Origin: Mahella sp.
Lineage (GTDB): Bacteria > Bacillota > Clostridia > Mahellales > Mahellaceae
Direction: 5' to 3'
DNA: 64,000 nucleotides
Assembly: GCF_020054945.1 (NCBI RefSeq)
Contig: NZ_JAIHAU010000002.1
Span: 1 to 64,000 of the forward strand
Shown here: positions 52,240-61,778 of the stretch, piece after piece
Layout: every line of letters starts with the position of its first letter
Numbering within the stretch: the stretch's first letter is position 1
The notes under the pieces: generated by a model
Told to the model about the DNA's origin: nothing
The model's database searches: none
The model's input: the letters and a program-made list of their open reading frames with translations, nothing else
Program-made: the position numbers and the translations under genes

Positions 52240-53463
52240 TTATACCTTTTTTTGAGCGGTCGGGCAAGCGTTATTTGGCGTCAGCGCTACTAATATCGAA
52301 GCCAGCATAATAAATATAAGCCCTGTCTGTATATTTACTACCGGGTTATCGGTCATGCTCTGTATAAAGGCTGCTATCACAGCAGCCAGTATGCCTGCTA
52401 TTACAGGCCTGTGCGGTGAATCTCTCAATGCCGACAAGCCCCTCTTAAACAGCGCTACAACATACCATATGATTGATATGACCCCCAGCACACCCCATTC
52501 AAACCATGTATTCAACACTATATTATGAGCATGGAGCTGTCCTACTCCAAACATAGCCGAAAAATCCATAAATGACAGAAATCCTCTCCCTATTATAGGG
52601 CTGTAACGTATGCCCACGAGGGCCGTTTGCCATATTTCCTTTCGTGCTTCCATGCTTTCATCCAATACGAAATAGCGCGGTATAAGCTGAGGGTATACAA
52701 TAATGGCCATCATTAGTATAAACGCAGACATAAACAGTATGTGCGCCGCATGGCGCTTGCCGCAAAGCAAGAAGAAAAATATGGCGGCTATCAGCACCGA
52801 GAACAGCGCTGTGCGCGAATTGGTAAGATACAGGTTCAAGGCATCCAAACATAGCACCATCATTAATGCGCGGCGCTTTTTCTCACCGGTAGTATAAAAC
52901 ATATATCCGAGCGTTACGAATATGACAACCGCAAGGTAGAACGCATAGAGGTTGGCATTAACAAATGTGGATGCCAACCTTCCTCCCGGCAAATAAAACA
53001 ATATACCGTTGTCGCTTAAAATTTTCTGTACTATGCCGAACAAGGATACCGGCAGACTGGTCCATGCTATAAGGCTGACCATGTGCATGGCGAAATGTTT
53101 ATCGAACACCTCTTCGGTATATATGCCGTAGATAACATAGGGCAGCATAAAACCTACAGTCGCTATTATTTCAATAAAGTCGGGCGAGTAGATATCGCTT
53201 ATAAGCACAGCTATAAACATGAGCATATACGGCTGCGCCAACGGAACGGATGCTAAATCTATATCCCGGCTCTTTATCTTGCGTATTATGTATTGCACTG
53301 ATATAAAGGCTACCATTAACGGCGCCGTATATGGCGACAGTATCCCAAGCACCAGCGCTATTACATTGTAATACATATATTTATCGTATATGTCAGGCTT
53401 GCTGCTGAATTCCGACATCGTAACAGCCGTATTCAACGGCCGTTCTTTTATTTCAATGCTCAT
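52240..53463 (-). CDS. O-antigen ligase / polymerase-like membrane protein
   Basis: 407 residues with about ten to twelve hydrophobic helices. The Wzy_C-like core (IPRYFVLDESMEARKEIWQTALVGIRYSPIIGRGFLSF and the periplasmic loop QLHAHNIVLNTWFEWG with the conserved His) identifies the O-antigen ligase/polymerase superfamily. In a Gram-positive it may attach or polymerise surface polysaccharides, consistent with the cluster 4 kb to the right. Start ATG 53463 with a GGAGGGAAG ribosome site. Confidence 0.85.
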   Translation of the reverse strand: MSIEIKERPLNTAVTMSEFSSKPDIYDKYMYYNVIALVLGILSPYTAPLMVAFISVQYIIRKIKSRDIDLASVPLAQPYMLMFIAVLISDIYSPDFIEIIATVGFMLPYVIYGIYTEEVFDKHFAMHMVSLIAWTSLPVSLFGIVQKILSDNGILFYLPGGRLASTFVNANLYAFYLAVVIFVTLGYMFYTTGEKKRRALMMVLCLDALNLYLTNSRTALFSVLIAAIFFFLLCGKRHAAHILFMSAFILMMAIIVYPQLIPRYFVLDESMEARKEIWQTALVGIRYSPIIGRGFLSFMDFSAMFGVGQLHAHNIVLNTWFEWGVLGVISIIWYVVALFKRGLSALRDSPHRPVIAGILAAVIAAFIQSMTDNPVVNIQTGLIFIMLASILVALTPNNACPTAQKKV

Positions 53464-53492
53464 TTGTAATCTTCCCTCCTCAAATCCCTCCT

Positions 53493-54131
53493 TTATATTA
53501 GACGATATTTTTTCAATTTCGGTTCAATTATAGATAATATTTTTTTATGTATATCATTTACACCGCCTGTGGCGTTTATGATATAAAACCTATCGCTATA
53601 CCGGCGTGCAATATCTATATATCCCTCGTAAACAGCTTTCAATAATTCCAGGCCTTCCGATTCCAACCGGTCTTTAAATCCATCCTTTAATATCCTTTCC
53701 CATGCTGTTTCAGGAGATATATCCAAAAGCAAGGTTATGTCGGGCCACACGCCTCCCAGGGCGTGTTCGTTTATAGCCTTTACGGTATCCGGCCCGAGCC
53801 CTCTGGCATAGCCTTGATATGCCAGGCTGGAATCCACAAACCTGTCGCACAGCACTATCCGGCCTTGTTCTAAAGCAGGCTTTATAACCTGGGCCACATG
53901 CTGCGCCCGGGAAGCGGCATAGAGCAAAGCCTCGGTCATGGCCGCCATATCGCTATTGGCATTATCCAGCAGTATAGAGCGCACCTGCTCGCCTATGCGC
54001 GTACCGCCCGGCTCTCTGGTTAGCAGCGACGGTATGCCGCGCTCGTTCAAATAATCGGCCAGCATAGACGCATGTGTGCTTTTACCGCTGCCGTCTATCC
54101 CCTCTATCGTTATGAAAAGACCTCTACTCAT
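53493..54131 (-). CDS. tmk: Thymidylate kinase
   Basis: 212 residues. P loop GIDGSGKST, DR(F/Y) motif LCDRFVDSSLAYQGYARG (the dTMP site), and the lid region. Phosphorylates dTMP to dTDP. The start overlaps the end of the decarboxylase gene by 8 bases. In the order decarboxylase-tmk-(wzy-like)-darA-yaaR-holB, as in many Firmicutes. Confidence 0.95.
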   Translation of the reverse strand: MSRGLFITIEGIDGSGKSTHASMLADYLNERGIPSLLTREPGGTRIGEQVRSILLDNANSDMAAMTEALLYAASRAQHVAQVIKPALEQGRIVLCDRFVDSSLAYQGYARGLGPDTVKAINEHALGGVWPDITLLLDISPETAWERILKDGFKDRLESEGLELLKAVYEGYIDIARRYSDRFYIINATGGVNDIHKKILSIIEPKLKKYRLI

Positions 54132-55590
54132 ATGCCTTCTCCCGTACCACCGCTACCATCTTGTCCTCCCCCATGTTAAAAACCCTGCCGACCCTCGCCG
54201 ATGCTTCCAGCAATACTTCTATAGTGTCCCTATCTATAAATTCGCCGGGGCATACGGCCGGTATGCCAGGCGGGTATAAGCCTATCGGCTGAGCTGCTAT
54301 CCTGCCGGCCGCATCCTCGAGAGGCACACGTTCGGCAGCCCCCAGCGCGGCTTGCCTCGGCGACAGGGTCTGCACCGGATGCGGCAATGTCATAACAGGC
54401 GGATGGTATACCTCTTTTGCGTTGCGGCCCGATGCCGCCAGCCGGATGAGCGCCTCTTTTAGAACAGCAAAATCCTTTGCATTATCCATCACGGTGGTTA
54501 TAAACACGACATTATATAAGTCGGCCATCTCTGCCTGCACGCCCTCGACTCTTAACAATTCTTCAGCGGCAACGCCTCCTATACCCAAACCGCTTATATC
54601 AAGGCACAGGCGGGTTGGATCCTTAAAGGTTACACCGCTCCTGCCTTTTATAGATTCATCCATCATCCTGACGCCGCCCATGCCGCACAGCCATTGGCTC
54701 AAATCCGCGATGTATCCCAGCAAATTGCCGAGATCACCCCGTCCTTCGTTTGCCATATAACGCCTGGCCATATCCATAGAAGCCATCAATATATAGGATG
54801 GGCTGGTCGTCTGCGCCATCTGCAGTCCGGCCATCACCCTGTCTGTATCGACCATGCGGCTCCTGACATGCAAAACCGCCGTCTGGGTCAGCGCCGGCAG
54901 GGTTTTGTGCATGCTGTTCACCCATATATCGGCCCCGCAATGCCCCGCCGACGGCGGCAGGCTCTCGTGAAACGCGAAGTGTGCGCCATGCGCTTCATCG
55001 ACCAGCAACGGTACGCCGCGTTGGTGGCACACGCCGGCTATCCCTGCCACATCGGCGCATAATCCATAATAGTCCGGACTGGTTATGAGCACAGCAACGG
55101 CTTCGGGATGCTGCTCTAAAGCCTCTCCGACCTGTTCCGGCCTTATCTGGCCGGTAATATGCCAATCCTGCAGCATCGGCGGCCATATGTATATGGGGTT
55201 CAATCCTGCCAATATCAGCCCGTTTATAACCGATTTATGGCAATTGCGCGCCACCACGATGCTGTCGCCCGGCTTGCACGCCGCCAGCATCATGGCATAT
55301 ATGCCTCCGGTGCTGCCATTCACCATCAAAAAACTCCGGTCAGCACCGTACGCCTCGGCCATGAGGCGTTGAGCCTCCATGATCGCCCCTTGCGGCATGT
55401 GCAGGTCATCCGTATCGGGCAGCTCTGTAATATCCATCTGCCACATGTCCTGCGCCAGATCCGCAGCATCATCGCCATATAGCCGGCCTTTATGGCCGGG
55501 CATATGAAATCTCACCGTATTTTCTTCGACATAGCGCCTTGCCATGTCATATATAGGCGCACGGTTTTGATCAGAATTCAAACCTGACAT
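54124..55590 (-). CDS. Orn/Lys/Arg decarboxylase family protein
   Basis: 488 residues, fold-type I PLP decarboxylase of the short Firmicute (SpeA/YaaO) type without the N-terminal wing domain. The PLP lysine is in NSMHKTLPALTQTA, with MPGHKG near the N-terminus and LLVDEAHGAHFAF. It decarboxylates arginine, lysine or ornithine; the substrate is not fixed. Its start overlaps the end of dapL by 20 bases and no strong ribosome site is present, suggesting coupling to dapL. Confidence 0.88.
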   Translation of the reverse strand: MSGLNSDQNRAPIYDMARRYVEENTVRFHMPGHKGRLYGDDAADLAQDMWQMDITELPDTDDLHMPQGAIMEAQRLMAEAYGADRSFLMVNGSTGGIYAMMLAACKPGDSIVVARNCHKSVINGLILAGLNPIYIWPPMLQDWHITGQIRPEQVGEALEQHPEAVAVLITSPDYYGLCADVAGIAGVCHQRGVPLLVDEAHGAHFAFHESLPPSAGHCGADIWVNSMHKTLPALTQTAVLHVRSRMVDTDRVMAGLQMAQTTSPSYILMASMDMARRYMANEGRGDLGNLLGYIADLSQWLCGMGGVRMMDESIKGRSGVTFKDPTRLCLDISGLGIGGVAAEELLRVEGVQAEMADLYNVVFITTVMDNAKDFAVLKEALIRLAASGRNAKEVYHPPVMTLPHPVQTLSPRQAALGAAERVPLEDAAGRIAAQPIGLYPPGIPAVCPGEFIDRDTIEVLLEASARVGRVFNMGEDKMVAVVREKAYE

Positions 55591-56809
55591 CGGATAAGCG
55601 CCGCACTATCTCGCTCACCACGCGGCGTTCCTCATCCTCTCCGTTGGCTTGGAAGGTAACTGAAAGACGGATAAAACGGCCTGCATCATCCCACGGTACT
55701 GTGGATATAAGCCTCTCTGCAAGCAGCCATTGTGAAAAATCCTCCGCGGTTTTGAATTGAGGACCACCCTCGATGCCTTTGGGTATCGGCACATATTCAT
55801 AAAATGTACCTCGCGGTTTCTTGGCTTTAAACCCCAATCCGGCAAGGGCCTGAGAGAGCATATCATGCCGTCGGGAATATTTTTGGCATATGCGCTCGGT
55901 TATTTCGGGATGAGCCAACGCATAAATCGAGGCCTTCTGTATGGCCTTGAATTGGCCCGAATCGTTGTTATCCTTCACCGTGGCAAATGCCCGCACCGCA
56001 CGCTCATTGCCGGCAACAAAGCCGAGACGCCAACCGGTCATATTGAAAGCCTTGGACATGGAATGGATCTCCACCCCTACCTCCTTGGCTCCCGGTATCG
56101 ATAAAAAACTCAACGGCCGTTCACCGTCATACACCAATGCGGCGTATGCTGCATCATATACTACCAGTATATGATTTTTTGTAGCAAAATCTACCACTTT
56201 CTCCAGGAAATCCATCGTAGCTACCGCTCCGGTAGGGTTGTTCGGATAATTCAAATACATCAGTTTAGCATGCTTGCATACATCCTCGGGTACATCGTCG
56301 AGGTCAGGCAAAAAACCATTTTCCTCATATAGCGGCAGATTTACCACCTCGCCGCCCAACCACTGGGTAATAGTGCCCAGCACTCCATACCCCGGCACTG
56401 TCATAAGCGCCACGTCGCCGGGATTTATAAACGCATAAGGCAGCAAAGCCAGCGCCGACTTGGAACCTATAGCATGATTTATCTCGTTCACAGGGTCGAC
56501 ATCAACGCCATACACTGCTTTTAAGTATCCGGCAGCCGCATCCTTATACTCCTGTATGCCGTTATCAGCATAGCCGCGGTTTTCGGGACGCGCTGCCTCT
56601 TCGGCCAGCGCGTGCACTACTTTCATATCGGCCATCTCATCGGGCTCGCCTACGCCCAGGTCTATGACCTCCATATCCGGATGAGCCTTTATAGCAGCGG
56701 CTTTAGCGCGCTTTATTTTTTCGAATTTATATAACACCGTTTCTTTGCCGAAATTAGTGCCGCCTATCCTGTCAGCAAATAATTGTTGTATGTAACTCTC
56801 TTCAGACAT
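55571..56809 (-). CDS. dapL: LL-diaminopimelate aminotransferase
   Basis: 412 residues. Makes LL-diaminopimelate directly from tetrahydrodipicolinate, bypassing succinylation or acetylation. Signatures are VIDLGVGEPDEMADMKVV, NRGYADNGIQEYKDAAAGYL, YLNYPNNPTGAVAT, and the PLP lysine in IHSMSKAFNMTGWRLGFVAGN. Followed by dapF upstream in the same operon, consistent with the role. Ribosome site GAGAGGAGC before ATG 56809. Confidence 0.93.
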   Translation of the reverse strand: MSEESYIQQLFADRIGGTNFGKETVLYKFEKIKRAKAAAIKAHPDMEVIDLGVGEPDEMADMKVVHALAEEAARPENRGYADNGIQEYKDAAAGYLKAVYGVDVDPVNEINHAIGSKSALALLPYAFINPGDVALMTVPGYGVLGTITQWLGGEVVNLPLYEENGFLPDLDDVPEDVCKHAKLMYLNYPNNPTGAVATMDFLEKVVDFATKNHILVVYDAAYAALVYDGERPLSFLSIPGAKEVGVEIHSMSKAFNMTGWRLGFVAGNERAVRAFATVKDNNDSGQFKAIQKASIYALAHPEITERICQKYSRRHDMLSQALAGLGFKAKKPRGTFYEYVPIPKGIEGGPQFKTAEDFSQWLLAERLISTVPWDDAGRFIRLSVTFQANGEDEERRVVSEIVRRLSDVRFEF

Positions 56810-56822
56810 ATTTTGCTCCTCT

Positions 56823-57656
56823 CTAAACCTCTATGTCGCCTTGAAATACCTTTGTGGCCGGACCGGTCATAAAGACAGTATCGTCCTCAGCCCACCGTAT
56901 TTCAAGCTGCCCCGCCATCAGATGTACCGTCACCTCACGCCCCGTGCGCCCCGTTGTGGCCGCGGCCACCGCCGACGCACAGCTACCGGTACCGCAGGCC
57001 AATGTGGCCCCGGCGCCTCTCTCCCATGTGCGCACCTTTATCTCATGATTGTTTAATACCTCGACAAAATTCACATTTGTTTTTTTGGGAAATACGGGGT
57101 GTTTCTCTATCTTAGGCCCTAATCCTATTATATCCGCCTTGTCCGCATCATCGACAAATATCACGGTGTGCGGCACGCCCATGGACATAGACGTTACAGC
57201 ATATGGCCGGCCGTCCACCTCAAGCGGCCTTTCTACTATCCTTGTACCTGGCATAAATGCCGGTATGGCGCCCGGCTCAAAATCAGGTTTGCCCATATCC
57301 ACCTTTACCTTTTGCACCTCGCCTCCCTCTACAGAAAGTTCTGGCTTTATTATACCAGCCAATGTTTCGACTGACAATACCTGTCTTTTTATTGCGCCGC
57401 TCTCATACACATATTTAGCAAAGCAGCGTATGCCGTTACCGCACATCTCGGCTTCGCTACCATCGGCATTGACTATGCGCATACGCGCATCGGCTATGTC
57501 AGACGGCAATACTATTACTATACCATCGGCGCCTATGCCGAAATGCCTGTCGCAAAGCATCGGCGCCAGTTTATTATAATCCCTGCCGGATTGAGCATTG
57601 AACTCGTCTACAACGATAAAATCATTGCCCAAACCGTGCATCTTCACAAAATGCAT
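56823..57656 (-). CDS. dapF: Diaminopimelate epimerase
   Basis: 277 residues, complete. Catalytic cysteines lie in EMCGNGIRCFAKY and TLACGTGSCASAVAA; NDFIVVDE and the ending are typical. Converts LL- to meso-diaminopimelate for lysine and peptidoglycan. The neighbours dapL downstream and a DegT gene 3 bases upstream are on the same strand. Confidence 0.95.
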   Translation of the reverse strand: MHFVKMHGLGNDFIVVDEFNAQSGRDYNKLAPMLCDRHFGIGADGIVIVLPSDIADARMRIVNADGSEAEMCGNGIRCFAKYVYESGAIKRQVLSVETLAGIIKPELSVEGGEVQKVKVDMGKPDFEPGAIPAFMPGTRIVERPLEVDGRPYAVTSMSMGVPHTVIFVDDADKADIIGLGPKIEKHPVFPKKTNVNFVEVLNNHEIKVRTWERGAGATLACGTGSCASAVAAATTGRTGREVTVHLMAGQLEIRWAEDDTVFMTGPATKVFQGDIEV

Positions 57657-57658
57657 CT

Positions 57659-58789
57659 TTACCTCCCAAAACGCTCTATGGCTCTTTTCAGGTTATATAC
57701 AGTGTAATCCATTTGCTCGTCGCTCAGATTATTGAAAAACGGCAAGGCGATGGTAGACTCGGCCACGCCTTCGGTTATAGGGAAATCCCCTTCCTTATAG
57801 CCAAACATGTCTCTAAAATAAGGCTGAAGGTGTATAGGTGTAAAATACGGCCGGCAACCTATGCCGTTATCCAAAAGATACTGCATTACGGCGTTCCGGT
57901 CTATCCTCTTATCCAGCCTCACGACATATATAAACCAACTCATCTTATTTACATCCGGAGAAATGTATGGCAGCGTAATGCCGTCTATATCTTTGAGCAT
58001 ATTATTATAACGCTGAGCCACCCTATTTCTTTTATCTATTATCTCCTCTATGCGCCCTATTTGAACGCAACCAAGCGCCGCATGAAGCTCGCTGAGCCTA
58101 TAATTATACCCTAACCGCTCATGCTCCAGCCAAAGGCCGGTGATAGGCCTGCCCTGACTGCGCATACTGCGGCATAAAGCGGCTATATCATCGTCATCGG
58201 TCACTATCATGCCGCCTTCGGCGGTTGTCATCTGCTTATTGGGGTAAAAGGCAAATACAGCAGCATCGGCTCGGCTGCCGGCTTTTGCGCCGTTATATTC
58301 CGAGCCCAACGCCTCGCATGAATCTTCTATCAATTTAAGACCATGTTTATCGGCTATTGTCCTTACCCTCGCTATATCCATCGGATGGCCGAATACATCT
58401 ACCGCTAATATAGCTTTGGTCCTTTGGGTTATTTTATCCTCTATGCGGTCTATATCCATATTAAGCGTAAGCGAGTCAATATCCACAAATATCGGCTTAG
58501 CCCGTTCAAACAGTATGCAGTTGCTGGATGATATAAAGCTGAACGGCGTCGTTATAACCTCGTCATCATCGCTTATGCCCATGGAGCGCACCAGCAAATG
58601 CAAGCCGCTGGTACCGCTGTTTACGCCGATAGCATGCTTTACGCCTATATATTCAGCTATTTTATGCTCAAATTCTTCCAGCTTAGGGCCTATGCTCAAT
58701 ATGCCCGAGCGCATCACATCCACAACTGCATCGATTTCTTTTTGTGTTATATCCGGTCCGGACAAAGGTACTTCCATCTTTAATTCCAT
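57659..58789 (-). CDS. DegT/DnrJ/EryC1 sugar aminotransferase (PglE-like)
   Basis: 376 residues, PLP-dependent sugar aminotransferase: GVNSGTSGLHLLVRSMGI, IEDSCEALGSEY, and the PLP Lys region FAFYPNKQMTTAEGGMIV. Transfers an amino group to a nucleotide-activated keto sugar. The NeuD/PglD-type acyltransferase upstream fits a 2,4-diamino sugar (bacillosamine-like) route; the required PglF-type dehydratase is not in the window. The gene starts at ATG 58789; an in-frame ATG 12 bases inside is possible. Confidence 0.88.
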   Translation of the reverse strand: MELKMEVPLSGPDITQKEIDAVVDVMRSGILSIGPKLEEFEHKIAEYIGVKHAIGVNSGTSGLHLLVRSMGISDDDEVITTPFSFISSSNCILFERAKPIFVDIDSLTLNMDIDRIEDKITQRTKAILAVDVFGHPMDIARVRTIADKHGLKLIEDSCEALGSEYNGAKAGSRADAAVFAFYPNKQMTTAEGGMIVTDDDDIAALCRSMRSQGRPITGLWLEHERLGYNYRLSELHAALGCVQIGRIEEIIDKRNRVAQRYNNMLKDIDGITLPYISPDVNKMSWFIYVVRLDKRIDRNAVMQYLLDNGIGCRPYFTPIHLQPYFRDMFGYKEGDFPITEGVAESTIALPFFNNLSDEQMDYTVYNLKRAIERFGR

Positions 58790-58798
58790 CTCTCTTCA

Positions 58799-59431
58799 TT
58801 ATTTTTTCTGCTCAGATTTCGCCGCCGGAATCCCTATATATGTTCCCACTTCGTTTATATCCCTGACTACGACGGCGCCTGCGCCAATCTTACAGTGACT
58901 TATGATGTTTATATTATTTATCACTATGCTCCCAATGCCCAGCCATGCGCTTTTGCCCACGCTCACTGCGCCGGCTAAATGCACGCCGGGCGATATGTGA
59001 ACATAATTCTCAATTATATTATCGTGATCTATTGTCGCGCCGGTATTGATGATACAGCCCTTGCCTATTTTAGTACAACAGTTTATGACAACCCCTGGCA
59101 TTATAACCGTTCCCGCACCGATCTCAACCTCTTCTCCAATAATCGCTTTTGGATGAATCAGCGCAGGTATGCTGGCGCCTTCTCTTTCTAGCCAGCACAG
59201 TATTTTTTCCCGCTTGATGTTATCTCCAATTGCCACAAAAATGTCCCAATCATCGATGTACATGGGAACATCGTCGGTTTTGCCTGCAACTTTTATTCCC
59301 ATAGAGGATTTAATGCTTTCATCATCATCTATGAAAATAATTTGCTGCCATTTATTTATCTTATAAGCTATATCAGCAACTACCCTGCCATGCCCGCCTG
59401 CACCGATGATGGCCAGTTTATTTTTATTCAT
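58799..59431 (-). CDS. NeuD/PglD-type sugar O-/N-acyltransferase
   Basis: 210 residues: an N-terminal Rossmann-like part (LAIIGAGGHGRVVADIAYK) and a left-handed beta-helix of hexapeptide repeats (IIGEEVEIGAGTVIMPGVV to GAGAVVVRDINEVGTYIG) with the acetyl-transfer His in IDHDN. Acetylates a UDP-amino sugar, most likely the product of the aminotransferase encoded downstream. Very AT-rich compared with neighbours at its centre. Confidence 0.87.
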   Translation of the reverse strand: MNKNKLAIIGAGGHGRVVADIAYKINKWQQIIFIDDDESIKSSMGIKVAGKTDDVPMYIDDWDIFVAIGDNIKREKILCWLEREGASIPALIHPKAIIGEEVEIGAGTVIMPGVVINCCTKIGKGCIINTGATIDHDNIIENYVHISPGVHLAGAVSVGKSAWLGIGSIVINNINIISHCKIGAGAVVVRDINEVGTYIGIPAAKSEQKK

Positions 59432-59479
59432 CGGACTTCTCTGTATTCACCTCCTAAAGATCGTCGCCCGCAACAGCTG

Positions 59480-60715
59480 TCAGTTAAGCATTGCCATCAG
59501 CTGATCGGCAAGCTTGGCCATATCATGGTATTCCTCAGCATAACGTCTGCCGTTAAAGCCCATCTCGCGGCGTTGTTGCTCCGATATATTATATAACTTA
59601 ATGATAGCCTGTGCAAGCAGCTCGGGTTGTTCGGGCGGCACCGATATACCCGCTTGCGCTTGCGCCACTATATCGTTAAAAGCCCTGCATGCAAATACTA
59701 TAGGCTTGGCAGCGCATAAATAATCAAACATCTTGTTCGGGCTTATGCCATACTTAAATACATCGTTATCTTTCAGAGTAAAAAGGCATAGGTCAATCCC
59801 TTTTAAAAGGTACGGAACCTGCCCCTTGCTTATAGGCGGATAAAAATAAACGTTATCAGCCCCCGCCTTGCGGGCATGCTCGATAAGTTTCGGCTTCTCC
59901 GGCCCGTCGCCGACCAGAAGTATATCTATATCCTTATACCCCTCATCCGATAATATTTTAGCGGCATCTATTATCACTTCCAAGCCGTTGGCTTCGCCGT
60001 GCGCTCCGAGGTATACGGCCTTGAATCGGCCTTCGTGTTCAGCCAATATATGCCTGACCTCTTCAGCCACATCGCCCGATGCGTAAGCCTTGTCATATCG
60101 CTCTATGTTCACGCCGTTGGGGATATAGACGATCTTTGACGCATCCACGCCCATGCCTTCTATATAAGAATAGGCGCCGGGCAGCAATGTGATTATCTTA
60201 TCGGCCCTTTTATATACGAATCGCTCGATGCCGCGCAGCACCCTTGCCGGCATGCCGTTTTCGCTAATAGCGCCCATATCTATGAGCGTCTGCGGCCACA
60301 GGTCGCGCACCTCGGCTATAAAGCGCGCGCGTTTTATCCTGGACAAGGCATAGCCGGTCAACCAAGCCAGAGGATGTACCGAAGAAGCTATTATGGCATC
60401 AGGCGATGGTCTGAAAAGCCCCGCAAAAAAGGCCATTATAGCATAGCTTAGCATATTCAACGCTCTGGCGATACCGTTGTCCTTATAATGCACGGTTTTA
60501 AGCCAGATAAAGTCTACGCCGTTTATGCGAGCGACTCTTTTTAATTCCCATTTATTCAAAATATCGATGCGCTTTTTATGATTAAAGCCGGAGGCAAATA
60601 TGGTGACCTCGCAGCCGTTCTTTGCCATCTGCTCAGCCAGATCGTAATGGCGCGTCCCATCGCCTATATCCGGTGTCCCGGCATAATGATTGAATATCCA
60701 TACCTTCTTTGTCAT
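59480..60715 (-). CDS. Glycosyltransferase family 4 (WbuB-like)
   Basis: 411 residues, GT-B fold. N-terminal acceptor domain IFNHYAGTPDIGDGTRHYDLAEQM typical of WbuB/FnlC-region enzymes; C-terminal donor domain AVYLGAHGEANGLEVIIDAAKIL and the EX7E region PNKMFDYLCAAKPIVFA. Transfers a sugar to a lipid-linked acceptor. Overlaps the wecB end by 4 bases. Confidence 0.88.
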   Translation of the reverse strand: MTKKVWIFNHYAGTPDIGDGTRHYDLAEQMAKNGCEVTIFASGFNHKKRIDILNKWELKRVARINGVDFIWLKTVHYKDNGIARALNMLSYAIMAFFAGLFRPSPDAIIASSVHPLAWLTGYALSRIKRARFIAEVRDLWPQTLIDMGAISENGMPARVLRGIERFVYKRADKIITLLPGAYSYIEGMGVDASKIVYIPNGVNIERYDKAYASGDVAEEVRHILAEHEGRFKAVYLGAHGEANGLEVIIDAAKILSDEGYKDIDILLVGDGPEKPKLIEHARKAGADNVYFYPPISKGQVPYLLKGIDLCLFTLKDNDVFKYGISPNKMFDYLCAAKPIVFACRAFNDIVAQAQAGISVPPEQPELLAQAIIKLYNISEQQRREMGFNGRRYAEEYHDMAKLADQLMAMLN

Positions 60716-61773
60716 ACGGCCACCCTATCCAAAATCTCGGCTATCTTTTGCGCCGCATGGCCGTCGCCAAAGTAAGGCGGCCTATCGCTGCCCGGATTAA
60801 AATTCATGATAGCATTCAATATGATTTTCTGATCGCTGTCGGCGATTATATTCCAGCCGGCTTCGACAGTCTCCACCCATTCGGTCTGCTCCCTGACGGT
60901 TATGCACGGTATACCCAGAAAATAGGCCTCTTTCTGCACACCGCCGCTATCGGTGACTATCTTGGCGGCATTGCTCTCCAACATAAGCATATCCAAATAG
61001 CCCACCGGCTCTATAACCATTATATTGTCGGCCAAGGTAAGGCCATACTCGCTTATATACTTAAGCGTCCTCGGATGCACCGGAAACACGATCCGCTCAC
61101 CGCACCGATTAAAAGCCTCTATTATGGCCGAAAGCCTCTCTTTGTTATCGGTATTCTCAGCGCGGTGCACGGTAGCCAGTATATAACCGGCGGGCCGCAA
61201 ATTCAATCTGTCCAGCACATCCGACTTAGCGCGCGCTATATCCTTATTGTATAAAACAGCATCATACATGACGTCGCCCGTATTATACACGCCTCGCCTT
61301 ATCCCTTCTTCAGCAAGGTTATTCACCGCTGTCTGAGTAGGGCACAAGAGCATATCGGACACATGGTCGGTCAATATACGGTTTTGCTCCTCCGGCATGG
61401 CCTTGTTAAAGCTGCGCAAGCCCGCCTCTACGTGTACCAGCGGTATGAGCAGCTTACCGGCTGCCAAAGCCCCCGCCAGCGTGGAATTAGTATCGCCATA
61501 TACCAGCACCGCATCGGGCTTGGCTTTCAGCAATATATCCTCTATCGCTATCAGCATATGCCCGGTTTGCCAGCCATGGCTGCCCGACCCTATGGCCAGG
61601 TTGTAATCCGGTATGGGTATATCCAGCTCGCGGAAAAATATCTCCGACATATTCTCATCATAATGCTGGCCGGTATGGACCAGTATCTCTTCATTGCGCC
61701 GCCTTATAGCGCGCGACACCGGCGCTGCTTTTATAAACTGCGGCCGCGCACCTATTATAGTAACTATACGCAT
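60712..61773 (-). CDS. wecB: UDP-N-acetylglucosamine 2-epimerase (non-hydrolysing)
   Basis: 353 residues, complete: MRIVTIIGARPQFIKAAPVS, HTGQHYDENMS, HVEAGLRSFNKAMPEEQNR (catalytic acids), and the C-terminal TDSGGVQKEAYFLGIPCIT. Interconverts UDP-GlcNAc and UDP-ManNAc. ATG 61773 has GGTGA 5 bases upstream; the longer frame (9 bases) overlaps it. Confidence 0.94.
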   Translation of the reverse strand: MRIVTIIGARPQFIKAAPVSRAIRRRNEEILVHTGQHYDENMSEIFFRELDIPIPDYNLAIGSGSHGWQTGHMLIAIEDILLKAKPDAVLVYGDTNSTLAGALAAGKLLIPLVHVEAGLRSFNKAMPEEQNRILTDHVSDMLLCPTQTAVNNLAEEGIRRGVYNTGDVMYDAVLYNKDIARAKSDVLDRLNLRPAGYILATVHRAENTDNKERLSAIIEAFNRCGERIVFPVHPRTLKYISEYGLTLADNIMVIEPVGYLDMLMLESNAAKIVTDSGGVQKEAYFLGIPCITVREQTEWVETVEAGWNIIADSDQKIILNAIMNFNPGSDRPPYFGDGHAAQKIAEILDRVAV

Positions 61774-61778
61774 AACGT